Assembly (NCBI RefSeq): GCF_004293625.1
Contig: NZ_CP033040.1
Location: 1,798,001 to 1,862,000, forward strand
Source of the DNA: Thiomicrorhabdus indica
Lineage (GTDB): Bacteria; Pseudomonadota; Gammaproteobacteria; Thiomicrospirales; Thiomicrospiraceae
Length of the DNA: 64,000 nt
Direction: 5' to 3'
Each line of letters starts with the position of its first letter. Within the stretch, counting starts at the first letter, position 1. Shown here piece by piece: positions 51,928 through 60,772 of this stretch. Position numbers and translations under genes: made by a program. Under the pieces are notes generated by a model that saw only the letters and a program-made list of their open reading frames with translations, had not been told where the DNA came from and did not search any database.

Positions 51928-52587
51928 TTAGAGATATTTTTTGAAATATTTTGCAACAACCCAAACCGTCATGCTGGCTGGCAAAACAAACAAAAGCATA
52001 AAAATGCTTGGATGAATGGAGATTGGTATCGAAAGATACAAAATAATTGGCAAAACCATAAAAGGAACAATGTAAGATTTTGCATGATGATACACAAAAG
52101 AAGTCTCACGGCCACCTGACCATGTTCGGATATCGCGCTCAGCTAAGCCGTCAATTAATGCAAACAGAACAAACAGCATCAAAGCAGGAATTGACATAAT
52201 AATAACGCTCAGACGCAATAATGCGGTCTGTATTACGTAAATCATGGCATAAAGATAATCTAAGACGGAAGATTGCCCCAAGAATTCAACAAACCAGCTA
52301 AACCAAGTGGTTTTTACCACCCATGTATCCAGATACTGGATAAACAATAAAGATAAATCGCCAGGTGTCACCATAAACGACTGATAATCAGAATGTAGCC
52401 ACCCAAATTCCACTTTGAGTACGTTATAAGCGTGTTGGGATCCGGAAAGACTCCACCATTGAAAATAAATCCCTACCCACTCAATCAAAATCGAGAAAAA
52501 TAACGAAATAAAATACGAAACGATTGCCAACAAAATAAATCGTGTGACATTTACGACAACGCCTTTGTTACCTGAAGTCTCTGCCAT
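51928..52587 (-). CDS. TIGR03747/DUF4400-type ICE membrane protein
   Basis: The 219-residue product has four membrane segments (about 12-33, 105-125, 135-150, 165-205) and a DGLAERDIRTWSGGRETSFV motif typical of the DUF4400 family. It follows traD (TAATG overlap), as in other MPF-G elements. It may help the coupling protein. Confidence 0.85.
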   Translation of the reverse strand: MAETSGNKGVVVNVTRFILLAIVSYFISLFFSILIEWVGIYFQWWSLSGSQHAYNVLKVEFGWLHSDYQSFMVTPGDLSLLFIQYLDTWVVKTTWFSWFVEFLGQSSVLDYLYAMIYVIQTALLRLSVIIMSIPALMLFVLFALIDGLAERDIRTWSGGRETSFVYHHAKSYIVPFMVLPIILYLSIPISIHPSIFMLLFVLPASMTVWVVAKYFKKYL

Positions 52588-54677
52588 TAAGCTGCCACCT
52601 TAGCAACACTCAGCCAATCATTATTACGACTCATCAGCCCTTCGCCGGTATTGTATTTTGCTACCATTTCACCATATACATCACTAAACTCAGTTTTAAT
52701 TTTTGGATCGTCTTCTTTCTCAGGCAACGGCATCCGGATCTTATACAATTGCCCCCCCTCAATAAGAGCAAACGCTTGGCCTTTTGGCAGCGACATAACT
52801 GTCGAGACATCAATCATATCTACTTCACGTTTAGAAGTACGATCTTCGTTTTTCGATGTAAAATCCACACCAGAACCCACATCGGATGAGTCATTGGCAC
52901 CGGTTACGGCCATAAGCTCATTCACCCGAACTTTCGGTAACTGGCTAGTTAGGATTTCCGCTGTCGTAGGCTCTTTAACACGCAGCATAATTAAGTTATT
53001 AAAGTTCCCTTTGATCTGACCTGCCTTAGACTTAGAACCGATTCGAGCCTCAATATCGCTCTCGGTCTGAGTATAGGCCGTGACTTGGTAGCCTGCACCA
53101 CCAGCCTTATTGATCATCGGAATAAATTGATCTCCAACAAGCTCATTAAATTCATCCGCATGAATACTGACTTTTCTCTGGCCGGTTTGCATTTCCGGCA
53201 AACCGAGGGTAATGCCGTTTTTGTACAAGAAACCCGACACGCTAGTTAAATCAGCAAACATCGATGCGCCGACAGCGCTAGCTACGGTTGAATCAGACAG
53301 TGCATCCAGTCCAACATACACAACTGCTTTTTGCCGTATGGCACTCATCCAATCAAAAATTGGACGTTTATCGGTCACATCTTGATAGTCCGGCGCAATA
53401 AGTTCTGCCGCTCGACCGGTGGTGAGCTTTTCAAGCAAAGGTGCCAAGCTTGATACAATTTTGTCAAAGTAACTACGATCATATTTAAAAGCCCCTAGCA
53501 GTCCATCGAGGACGGCATCATAAAATTCTGTGGCTTCGCAATATTTCAATAGCGCAATGGCTTCTGGATTACGGTCTTTCAAACTAAATGGCAAGGTCTT
53601 TGGATCTAGGTTGTCCAGAATCTGATGATAGAGTTTTTCCCATCCTTCCGGAGCCAACTTACCTAAAATCATCTTGCCGTACTTCAACAATAAAGGTTCA
53701 ATATTGTTGACGTATTTTCTGACGGAGTGATAAGAAGGTTTGTTACCCAGTGCGACATCCGCTTGCACAATGATATTTGCAAATCGCCAAGCAAATTCTT
53801 TAAACGCAGAGCTGTTTCCTTCAGATGGTAACGCATCAGACAATCGACCGGCCGGTTCCGTCACTTTGCTGAAATTACCGATCCCGTTGTAACGTGCAGA
53901 AACTTCCGGAAAGCCGAGATGAAACATATAAAATGGCCGACCGGCTCGTTTAGCCTCGATCTGACAACGCATCATCAAGTCGGCATCGCCCTTGGGATCA
54001 AAAACCACAACAACATCACCGCGACGAATATCTTGAGTAATCAAGATTTCTGCTAGCCTAGTCTTTCCAACCCTGGTTGTACCTAACACAAGTGTGTGCC
54101 CTACCCGTTCACCCAGCGGCATATCGACCGAATACTCACCTTCCAACATACCGACTGCATGAATGGCCGGATTACCACCAACCGGTGGTAAGGGTCTGAC
54201 AGGATTAAAACGGCTGTTAGATGACAGCAATACAATTAAATACCCTGCAATTTTGAATCGCTCTAACCTCTTTTCAAGTAAACGTGCCCATTGATAGATT
54301 TTAGGCGGTGTGATGTATTTTTCGTTTTCAGGCTCCATCGCATCAAACAAACGTTGAGTATGCTTTTGAGTCCAACGAAACCCTAAACCTAAAAACAAAG
54401 TACGGTTGCTAACCGGTACTTGTCTAGGACGCATTCCATAATACGGCAGTCGAACCAGGTTTTTTTGGTAACGATAAATCTTATACCCCTGTCTAAACCT
54501 GGCTAGACCAATCAGCACAAAAATAGCTGAACCGACATAAGCCATATGCTGAGACATCAACAAAATTTGAGGCATTTTATACATGATCAGACTGATGATT
54601 AAAGCGGCTGTAGCAGAATGGAATTCAACGGGCGGCCGCAGTAAAGCCTCGATGGGATACTTGGGTCGAAAAATCAT
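52587..54677 (-). CDS. traD: TraD-type conjugative coupling protein (SXT/TOL subfamily)
   Basis: From the start MIFRPKYPIEALLRPPVEFH the product has 696 residues. It has N-terminal membrane segments (about 20-60), Walker A VLGTTRVGKTRLAEIL at about 189-204, Walker B DVVVVFDPKGD and a second acidic motif SIHADEFNELVGDQF at about 500. It brings the relaxase-DNA complex to the secretion channel. The relaxase itself is not in the window. Confidence 0.92.
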   Translation of the reverse strand: MIFRPKYPIEALLRPPVEFHSATAALIISLIMYKMPQILLMSQHMAYVGSAIFVLIGLARFRQGYKIYRYQKNLVRLPYYGMRPRQVPVSNRTLFLGLGFRWTQKHTQRLFDAMEPENEKYITPPKIYQWARLLEKRLERFKIAGYLIVLLSSNSRFNPVRPLPPVGGNPAIHAVGMLEGEYSVDMPLGERVGHTLVLGTTRVGKTRLAEILITQDIRRGDVVVVFDPKGDADLMMRCQIEAKRAGRPFYMFHLGFPEVSARYNGIGNFSKVTEPAGRLSDALPSEGNSSAFKEFAWRFANIIVQADVALGNKPSYHSVRKYVNNIEPLLLKYGKMILGKLAPEGWEKLYHQILDNLDPKTLPFSLKDRNPEAIALLKYCEATEFYDAVLDGLLGAFKYDRSYFDKIVSSLAPLLEKLTTGRAAELIAPDYQDVTDKRPIFDWMSAIRQKAVVYVGLDALSDSTVASAVGASMFADLTSVSGFLYKNGITLGLPEMQTGQRKVSIHADEFNELVGDQFIPMINKAGGAGYQVTAYTQTESDIEARIGSKSKAGQIKGNFNNLIMLRVKEPTTAEILTSQLPKVRVNELMAVTGANDSSDVGSGVDFTSKNEDRTSKREVDMIDVSTVMSLPKGQAFALIEGGQLYKIRMPLPEKEDDPKIKTEFSDVYGEMVAKYNTGEGLMSRNNDWLSVAKVAA

Positions 54678-55123
54678 TATTGAGCTACCCAACCTTGATG
54701 GACAATAACGGGATACTGTTTAATATCCAAACTGTTTAAAAAGACATCTGCATTAACCAAATTTACATTTAATGGATGCGCTGCTTGACGAATTTTGTCA
54801 ATTTCCGCCAATGTTTGAATGTTGGCCAAATAACAGATTGCATGATGTTTAACGAGCAATTCCTTTCTAAGACTTAACCAACGCAATGACAGAGGATCAG
54901 CACCCAGTACACAAAATGTTCGACCGGACAACATGGGCTTAAACTGATCATAACGATTAGATAAGGAGTAAGTTGCAAAGCGTCCAGGAGATGCCGACGT
55001 GGAAAAAGGTAAAGTCGCTTGTATCATTTTGGCCAAAGGGCTTTGATCAGGACTTTGAGCAGAACACACCGGCACAACTAGCACGAGACTAAGGCTTAAG
55101 ACGGGCAATAACTTTTTGAGCAT
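54677..55123 (-). CDS. TIGR03765 (PFL_4695)-type exported ICE protein
   Basis: The start is MLKKLLPVLSLSLVLVVPVC with a signal peptide; 148 residues. LGADPLSLRWLSLRKELLVK and DIKQYPVIVH match the family pattern. The start lies within the lytic transglycosylase gene, and the stop overlaps traD. Function unknown, conserved in MPF-G elements. Confidence 0.82.
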   Translation of the reverse strand: MLKKLLPVLSLSLVLVVPVCSAQSPDQSPLAKMIQATLPFSTSASPGRFATYSLSNRYDQFKPMLSGRTFCVLGADPLSLRWLSLRKELLVKHHAICYLANIQTLAEIDKIRQAAHPLNVNLVNADVFLNSLDIKQYPVIVHQGWVAQ

Positions 55124-55574
55124 AACGGTAAGCTCTCTTACGACATTTCTTTGATGGACAGTGATACTTTGCGATTTGTAAAAACAAAGGATCACCATCA
55201 AATTGACTTAAAATTTCTGCTGCAACTCGGATATTGTTTTTTGGATCAAAGGCTTCATTCAAATTCTTAAACTTTTCTGAATGGTAGCGTAGCGATACTT
55301 GCATAATGCCGACATCGATGTTTCTCTGACCCCTCTTCAACGCCTTGTATACTTCCGCTATCGCTTGCTGTTTTGAGTTGTAATAAACCCCTTTCCCATC
55401 AAAGTTAGCCGTCCAAGGCCAGGGTTTGCCGGTCGAAGGGTTTGTAGATTCTTGCTGAGCAATACCATATAAAACCAACGGGTGATGGCCGTAGTGCTGG
55501 GCAATCTCTACAAAATGATTCGCAAACACAGGTAAAGAAGTCATCCAAATAACGCAGAACAATAAAAAACGCAC
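55089..55574 (-). CDS. Lytic transglycosylase of the conjugation system
   Basis: The 161-residue product has a signal peptide (MRFLLFCVIWMTSLPVFA) and an SLT domain with the catalytic Glu in YGIAQQESTN and the DVGIMQVSLRYH motif. It opens the peptidoglycan for the secretion channel (VirB1 role). Start is GTG. Confidence 0.88.
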   Translation of the reverse strand: MRFLLFCVIWMTSLPVFANHFVEIAQHYGHHPLVLYGIAQQESTNPSTGKPWPWTANFDGKGVYYNSKQQAIAEVYKALKRGQRNIDVGIMQVSLRYHSEKFKNLNEAFDPKNNIRVAAEILSQFDGDPLFLQIAKYHCPSKKCRKRAYRYAQKVIARLKP

Positions 55575-55579
55575 AACAA

Positions 55580-56332
55580 CTAATCCATTGTATGAACTTC
55601 TAAATTTGAACCATTTTTAGAAATAAAGGAGACTGGAACACTCAGCTTGTGCTTTGCTATAAATGTCTTATCACGATTCAATGTGATAAATCCGGTTTTA
55701 ACTAAATCTTCCGGAACATGGAGCTCCGCATAACTTTGCAATGCTTGATCTGTCGAATCATCAACAATGAAGATATCCATTTTCACCTTATAAAAACGTA
55801 CTTGATTAACCAACTGTGAAAGCCTTGCATGACACTCATCGCAATTAACCTTGGTAAAAAACTGAATACGATCATTGACACCAATTTCATCACCCCGAAT
55901 TTGATTCAATCGTTCGTAATCAAACAGCATTCGCCCTTCATTTAGCTTTCGTAACTCAGCTTGAACCATTCGCATACTGACAATTGAGCTATCAACATAC
56001 TGCACATACTTTTTAGCAAACAATTGGGCATACTTCTGCCGTTGTTCTGTTGTCTGTGCAAAAATTCCCAAAACCTCTGGAGGGGTCGATGGCGTCTCAT
56101 TTTTAGAAAGTTGCTCAGCAATGGATTTGAGTGTCAAATACCGTTTCCATTCCTGGTCATTTAATCCCCAAAACTTCTGTTCAATACTTTCAATGGCCAG
56201 TGGTTCTTTAGATTTATTTTGTTGTGACAATTGCTCAACGGATGATTTTTTTACAGAAACATCATTGGTTTCAGAAGCTTGTACAACAGATACCAACAAA
56301 GGCAGTGCACTTAGCAATAAAATTTTTTTCAC
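55580..56332 (-). CDS. TIGR03759 (PFL_4693)-type ICE protein with CxxC
   Basis: The 250-residue product has a signal peptide and WGLNDQEWKRYLTLKSIAEQ (about 53-72), the family signature. A C-terminal thioredoxin-like domain carries VNCDECHARL, a CxxC motif that may handle disulphides of pilus parts. Start GTG with GAGG upstream. Second conjugation unit neighbours are unchanged compared with PFGI-1-type elements. Confidence 0.82.
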   Translation of the reverse strand: MKKILLLSALPLLVSVVQASETNDVSVKKSSVEQLSQQNKSKEPLAIESIEQKFWGLNDQEWKRYLTLKSIAEQLSKNETPSTPPEVLGIFAQTTEQRQKYAQLFAKKYVQYVDSSIVSMRMVQAELRKLNEGRMLFDYERLNQIRGDEIGVNDRIQFFTKVNCDECHARLSQLVNQVRFYKVKMDIFIVDDSTDQALQSYAELHVPEDLVKTGFITLNRDKTFIAKHKLSVPVSFISKNGSNLEVHTMD

Positions 56333-56348
56333 CTTTTAACCTCAATCA

Positions 56349-57509
56349 TTATTTAAAAATATCCGTTAGACAGATCTCAGGCGTGTAAACGACCTTCAGT
56401 AGAGGCAAGTTATCTGTACAGCACTCATAACCTCTCCAATAATTCCATCCATACTGATTTTTTCCATCTGGATTTCTGCCCGTTGACCAGGTATCAATTC
56501 CAGTACTTTTACTTCCGAATGCTTTGCAAGTTCGATCTTTCTTAGGACTAATCATTTGCCAAAGATCTCTTTTCTCATTTGCTCTTGAACCCTTCGCTTG
56601 TACAGATATTCGCCAGTCATCGGCATTCGTTGCGATATCGACAGCTCTTTGTGCAATCACTGCTGCTGCTTTAGGATCTTCTTGCTGCATCACCGTACCG
56701 ATTCTTGGCCATACCGAACCCCAGCTATTTCCGATAAGATTAAGACCACTTCTGGAACCAATTTCTCTTTGTCCAGGCAGGTGATAACCTTTTACGATTG
56801 ACTGTATTCGATCAACAATCCCAAACCGCCATTCAAGCATATCGACCGTTGAATCATAGTAGGGAAAGAAAGGCGTGATTTTAGAAGGGCAAAACCCCAT
56901 GAATTTCGAATCGCCCATTAATTTATTCAAACCACTGATTTGGATACTATTAACTGCTGCATTAATAGCAGCTGATTTTTGCTTGTCAGTCCAGCTTTCA
57001 TCCTCATTTTTTGTATCAGGGTCATCCTGCACAAAATCAACATAAATGCTGCTACTGATTGAGCCTATTGACGAGGTGTAGTCTCCAGCAAATAACATGA
57101 AAGGATGTCCAACCACGGATGCATTTTTAAATATAAAATCACTTGCAAGGTATTCACCCATATCTAAATCCGCCCCCTTGTTACCGACAAATCCAACCAG
57201 TTGTGATTGGACTTGCCTGAACTCTTGCCAAGGCTGTTCTTCTACTTGATCGTAAACACTCACAATTAAATCCGGCAAATTGTGTCGAATTCGAGCTGAT
57301 GTCGAAATCGAACAACCTGACAACGAGCAGACAAGATGTACACACACACCTATCAAACAGTAATCAATACACTGTGGATTGATTGATGTCTCAATCGCAT
57401 CCAAAGAGGTAAATGTGGCGGCTTGAGAAGATTTAGCAGGCATCGTAAGCATGAGAAAACTCATGGTTAGATAAGAAAAAAATCTCAAGAGAACCTGTCT
57501 ATGGCGCAT
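56349..57509 (-). CDS. TIGR03756 (PFL_4710)-type, TraU-like ICE protein
   Basis: The start MRHRQVLLRFFSYLTMSFLM lies in the end of the lipoprotein gene. The 386-residue exported protein has a Cys-rich N-terminal region (NPQCIDYCLIGVCVHLVC, then GCSIST) and HNLPDLIVSVYDQ, the hallmark of PFL_4710/TraU-like periplasmic proteins. In most MPF-G elements it lies next to PFL_4711; here it sits in the other unit, a small rearrangement. Confidence 0.82.
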   Translation of the reverse strand: MRHRQVLLRFFSYLTMSFLMLTMPAKSSQAATFTSLDAIETSINPQCIDYCLIGVCVHLVCSLSGCSISTSARIRHNLPDLIVSVYDQVEEQPWQEFRQVQSQLVGFVGNKGADLDMGEYLASDFIFKNASVVGHPFMLFAGDYTSSIGSISSSIYVDFVQDDPDTKNEDESWTDKQKSAAINAAVNSIQISGLNKLMGDSKFMGFCPSKITPFFPYYDSTVDMLEWRFGIVDRIQSIVKGYHLPGQREIGSRSGLNLIGNSWGSVWPRIGTVMQQEDPKAAAVIAQRAVDIATNADDWRISVQAKGSRANEKRDLWQMISPKKDRTCKAFGSKSTGIDTWSTGRNPDGKNQYGWNYWRGYECCTDNLPLLKVVYTPEICLTDIFK

Positions 57510-58824
57510 ACTGCACAACCACAACATCTTGCTGGTGACTTGCTACCTGATCTAGGTTTTGAGCATCCAAAGGGGTTTGGCTGACGTAAACCTTAAACTG
57601 ATAAACGCCTGCTACATTAGGAAGCAATGCCGTTGTACTAGCGCTTTCAGCCATCGATATCGATGCATCTGGAGTCAAACTTTCCCAATAGTAATACAGC
57701 TTTTCACTCTCAATTTGAGCCAAAACATTAACGCTCAAATCCACAACTGATTGGTTGACGTTTAAAGACTGCCCAGCATCAACGTGATAAATCAAATCAC
57801 TCGACTTCACGACAACTAATCGGTCTCGATTGAACTCAGGAACTGATTGCCGCTGATCCACTGTGTCTAACTGAGTTTTGCTGACCAATAACTCAAATTC
57901 ATACATTCCATCATTCGAGAGTTCGACGGATGTACTTAAACTGTTTTGACTGACAATATTTGAATTCTCTTCAGAAACCGCTTGCCAGTAGTAAAAAATG
58001 GCTTCTTCAGACGCTGATCCAGACAGTTCTATAATATTTTCATGCGTATAAATCGACGATCCAGCTTCTACATTTAAGACTGTTGGGTTAGAAGACTGGT
58101 TGATATGAACTGAAATTGTATCGGTTGCTTCACGACCTAATTCATCGACAACCGTTAAACGATAAACGAGACTGCCGTTGGAAATGGTTCCAAGGTAATC
58201 AGGGACAGAAATTTCTAAAAATTCAGATTCTGAGGTGGTTGGAAAGTCATAATTGAAGTCATTGGATAATAATTGCCACTGATAACTAACCTCGTGATAA
58301 CGTTGATCCAAATTGACGACTGGAGACAAATACACTTTTTCGCCGTTTTGAGCGAGTTGATCTTGTCCTAAAGTAACATTTAAAGGGCTTAATTCACCTG
58401 GCAGCATTTGAACGGAAATAAAGCTTTCAGAATAATTTCCGTAAATGTCGTAAGCTTGTGCTTGAAACTGGTAGTCCTGTGTAGAAGTGATATAAGGTTT
58501 TTCAAACCTTGCTGTACACGAGACTCGCTGTTTATCCTCTTCCCATACGACACCTGTATCTAGATTAGAATCATATTCACACACCGTTTGAATTGGTTCT
58601 AAAGACTCTCCGGAGACCTGAGTGACTTGGATAAAATCCGGTTGAAAATTGCCGACATAATTTGACTGTAAATAGAGGGTATCGCCTTGATAAGCCGTTT
58701 CAGTTATTGCGTTTTCAGTAAAAGATACTGATAGCTTCGCTTCATCCGGTGATACCTGGCTCTGGCAGCCTACTTGAACTCCTGCTAGAGAGAGTAATAC
58801 AACCAATAATTTTCTATTTTTCAT
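57499..58824 (-). CDS. Lipoprotein with repeated Ig/PKD-like domains
   Basis: The 441-residue product has lipobox LAGVQVGCQSQ (Cys19). The rest is built from several beta-sandwich repeats with recurring patterns such as VSYQWQLLSNDF, FYYWQAVSEENSN and LYYYWESLTPDASI. It looks like a surface adhesin or a cell-wall-spanning stalk. It overlaps the TraU-like gene by 11 bases, so it belongs to the conjugation operon; it may promote donor-recipient contact. Not a usual member of the MPF-G core. Confidence 0.7.
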   Translation of the reverse strand: MKNRKLLVVLLSLAGVQVGCQSQVSPDEAKLSVSFTENAITETAYQGDTLYLQSNYVGNFQPDFIQVTQVSGESLEPIQTVCEYDSNLDTGVVWEEDKQRVSCTARFEKPYITSTQDYQFQAQAYDIYGNYSESFISVQMLPGELSPLNVTLGQDQLAQNGEKVYLSPVVNLDQRYHEVSYQWQLLSNDFNYDFPTTSESEFLEISVPDYLGTISNGSLVYRLTVVDELGREATDTISVHINQSSNPTVLNVEAGSSIYTHENIIELSGSASEEAIFYYWQAVSEENSNIVSQNSLSTSVELSNDGMYEFELLVSKTQLDTVDQRQSVPEFNRDRLVVVKSSDLIYHVDAGQSLNVNQSVVDLSVNVLAQIESEKLYYYWESLTPDASISMAESASTTALLPNVAGVYQFKVYVSQTPLDAQNLDQVASHQQDVVVVQYAP

Positions 58825-58847
58825 GTGTTTTCCTTTAATCTTAAAAC

Positions 58848-59633
58848 TTAAGCCAAATGGCGTTTATAAGGCTTTGTATGAAGAGGTAACTGCCTGACAT
58901 GCTCTAGTTCGAGAGGCTTACTGAAGTAGTAGCCTTGGTAATAGTCACAGTTCAAGCTACATAAGATGTCTAGTTGATGCTGGCATTCCACTTTCTCGGC
59001 CGTGACTGTTTTGCCAAGCTTGTGGCACAACGTAATTAAGCTGCAAGTGACTTCAAAATGCTTGCGATCGAAGTGGACGGATTCAATCAACTGTCCGTCG
59101 AGTTTTACGTTGTGATACAAATCAGTAATCTTGATCATCGAGTCAAAACCGTTGCCAAAATCATCAATAGACAAATCAATTGAAAGATTGGCCAACGTCT
59201 TAAGGTTTTCTCTTAGAGTCGCTTTATGAAATGGGTTAGGTTTAGTTTCTAATACTTCGATTTCTACCAGCACTTCAGGATGAAGGTGACGCATTCGCGT
59301 TACTTCATCAACATAACGTGTATCAATTCCGAGAGTCAAAGGGCTGACATTTAAAGCAAATGTGACGGATTGAAACTGACTATTTGCATAAAACAATTGC
59401 TGTACATCCAGATAAAACCGCTTTAGCACAGCCAAATCTAAGAAAACCATTTTTTCAACTTCCAGTTCTGCCCAATCAACCAAGCTTTGGGGAGAAATGG
59501 GAGGGTCTGTATCCAGCCTTAGTAAGACTTCGAATTTTTGTAAACTTTGTTCTTTATCAACGATGGGTTGATAAACCAATCGCATTAAGTGATTTATTTC
59601 GAACATATCAAATGAAATTAAGGTTTTACTCAT
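58848..59633 (-). CDS. EAL-domain c-di-GMP phosphodiesterase
   Basis: The 261-residue protein is a stand-alone EAL domain. The signature is EVL (QKFEVLLRLD), a common variant. Residues needed for activity appear present: Asn in FALNVSPLTL, Glu in VEIEVLE, the Asp pair in SIDDFGNGF, Lys in NVKLDGQLI, Glu in TAEKVE and Gln in YYQGYYFSKPL. It should cleave cyclic di-GMP. Placed inside the conjugation operon, it could switch host cells from sessile to transfer-ready state, which is inference. Confidence 0.82.
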   Translation of the reverse strand: MSKTLISFDMFEINHLMRLVYQPIVDKEQSLQKFEVLLRLDTDPPISPQSLVDWAELEVEKMVFLDLAVLKRFYLDVQQLFYANSQFQSVTFALNVSPLTLGIDTRYVDEVTRMRHLHPEVLVEIEVLETKPNPFHKATLRENLKTLANLSIDLSIDDFGNGFDSMIKITDLYHNVKLDGQLIESVHFDRKHFEVTCSLITLCHKLGKTVTAEKVECQHQLDILCSLNCDYYQGYYFSKPLELEHVRQLPLHTKPYKRHLA

Positions 59634-59644
59634 CAATGACTTCC

Positions 59645-60601
59645 TTACCCTTCAACTTTCTTGATAACTTTTTGGTCATCTTTCTTGTAAACAATTTCAT
59701 TCTTTGTCAGATCGATATGCACAACAGACCACCCCATCAATGAATCGCCAATAAACAACATTTTTAACTGCGATTTTGGATATTCGACAAACGCTGCATT
59801 TTTGCTTGACCAACGAGTAAAAGAAACAGGAGCCGGTAAACGAGAGACTTCACTTTTATTCACCCGTTTTTTTTCAGACTCTGTTTTTTTAGACGTTGTT
59901 TTTGAGTGAATTTTTTTCTGTAGGTCTACAACTTTCTCAACAAGCCCCTGAAGAGACTTTTGATTCTCAATGCTTAATTCTTTGTTTTTAACAACCGAGC
60001 TTTCTAGCTTGGAAATTTTGAACAGTAAATCCACACGATCTTTTTCAATCTGTCCTGCAAATTCTTCAAACTTTTCATGTAACGAATGGGATTCTTGCTT
60101 TGTATCCAAAGATTCAGTCTCCAGTTCTACTAATTCATTTGGGTACTTTTCAGATTCCAAAAGATCGTGTGGCGTTGACTGAGAAATGGTAGATAAATTA
60201 TGAGCCGTGGTACTTACAGTATTACTTGGACTCAGTACTATTGGCTTTGAATTCACTAATTCAAGTGGTTTTATAGCTGCTGAAGGCTCAGAAAGCTTTT
60301 GGGGTATGGTAGAAGTATTGGTTTTTTGATTAAAATCGATAATATCTTCGACTTTAGCAGGCTCTGTTTCAATCACTTGTTCTTTTTCTAAGAAACCCAG
60401 CAAGCCTAAAAAGCCTACAGCAGCGACTACGAATAAGATCAGCACAACAAAGATTGTCTTAACAATTTTTATGAATTTGCGAATTTTAGAATTACCAGCA
60501 GACGTTTTATCGACCGACTGCTCTTCAGCGGAAGAGGCTGAGGAGTTTAGAGAGCTAGATGAATCATCATCCGACGGCAACGGTGGCAAATTTTCACTCA
60601 T
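59645..60601 (-). CDS. Inner-membrane protein with coiled coil, first gene of conjugation unit 1
   Basis: The 318-residue product has a Ser/Asp-rich N-terminus, one membrane helix (about 48-71), a coiled-coil stretch (about 165-235) and a C-terminal compact domain (MLFIGDSLMGWSVVHIDLTK) that resembles the small beta domain of PilP/GspC-type proteins. This hints at a type IV pilus link together with the next gene upstream. Family not firmly recognised. Confidence 0.6.
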   Translation of the reverse strand: MSENLPPLPSDDDSSSSLNSSASSAEEQSVDKTSAGNSKIRKFIKIVKTIFVVLILFVVAAVGFLGLLGFLEKEQVIETEPAKVEDIIDFNQKTNTSTIPQKLSEPSAAIKPLELVNSKPIVLSPSNTVSTTAHNLSTISQSTPHDLLESEKYPNELVELETESLDTKQESHSLHEKFEEFAGQIEKDRVDLLFKISKLESSVVKNKELSIENQKSLQGLVEKVVDLQKKIHSKTTSKKTESEKKRVNKSEVSRLPAPVSFTRWSSKNAAFVEYPKSQLKMLFIGDSLMGWSVVHIDLTKNEIVYKKDDQKVIKKVEG

Positions 60602-60668
60602 TTTTTTACATACCCATAGAAAAATAATTACGTAAGTAAGGTTAGTAAAAAAATGAAATCAAAGTACC

Positions 60669-60700
60669 GATTACAAGAAACAAAATCTCACACTTGTAAT
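60669..60700 (-). promoter_or_regulatory. Shared operator-like element, copy 1
   Basis: GATTACAAG (60669-60677) and CTTGTAAT (60693-60700) form an inverted repeat, 68 bases upstream of the first gene of conjugation unit 1. Copy 2 with equal spacing lies at 51813-51844. TTGATTTC follows on the reverse strand in both. Confidence 0.6.
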
Positions 60701-60711
60701 TTATCAATAAA

Positions 60712-60749
60712 AAAAGGTGCTTAACCCACTATCGAATTAAGCACCTTTT
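60712..60749 (-). terminator. Intrinsic terminator
   Basis: AAAAGGTGCTTAA pairs with TTAAGCACCTTTT; T run on the reverse strand. It ends the transcript of the pilus-ATPase-like gene. Confidence 0.8.
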
Positions 60750-60772
60750 ACGTTTTAAAACAATTACTTAAA

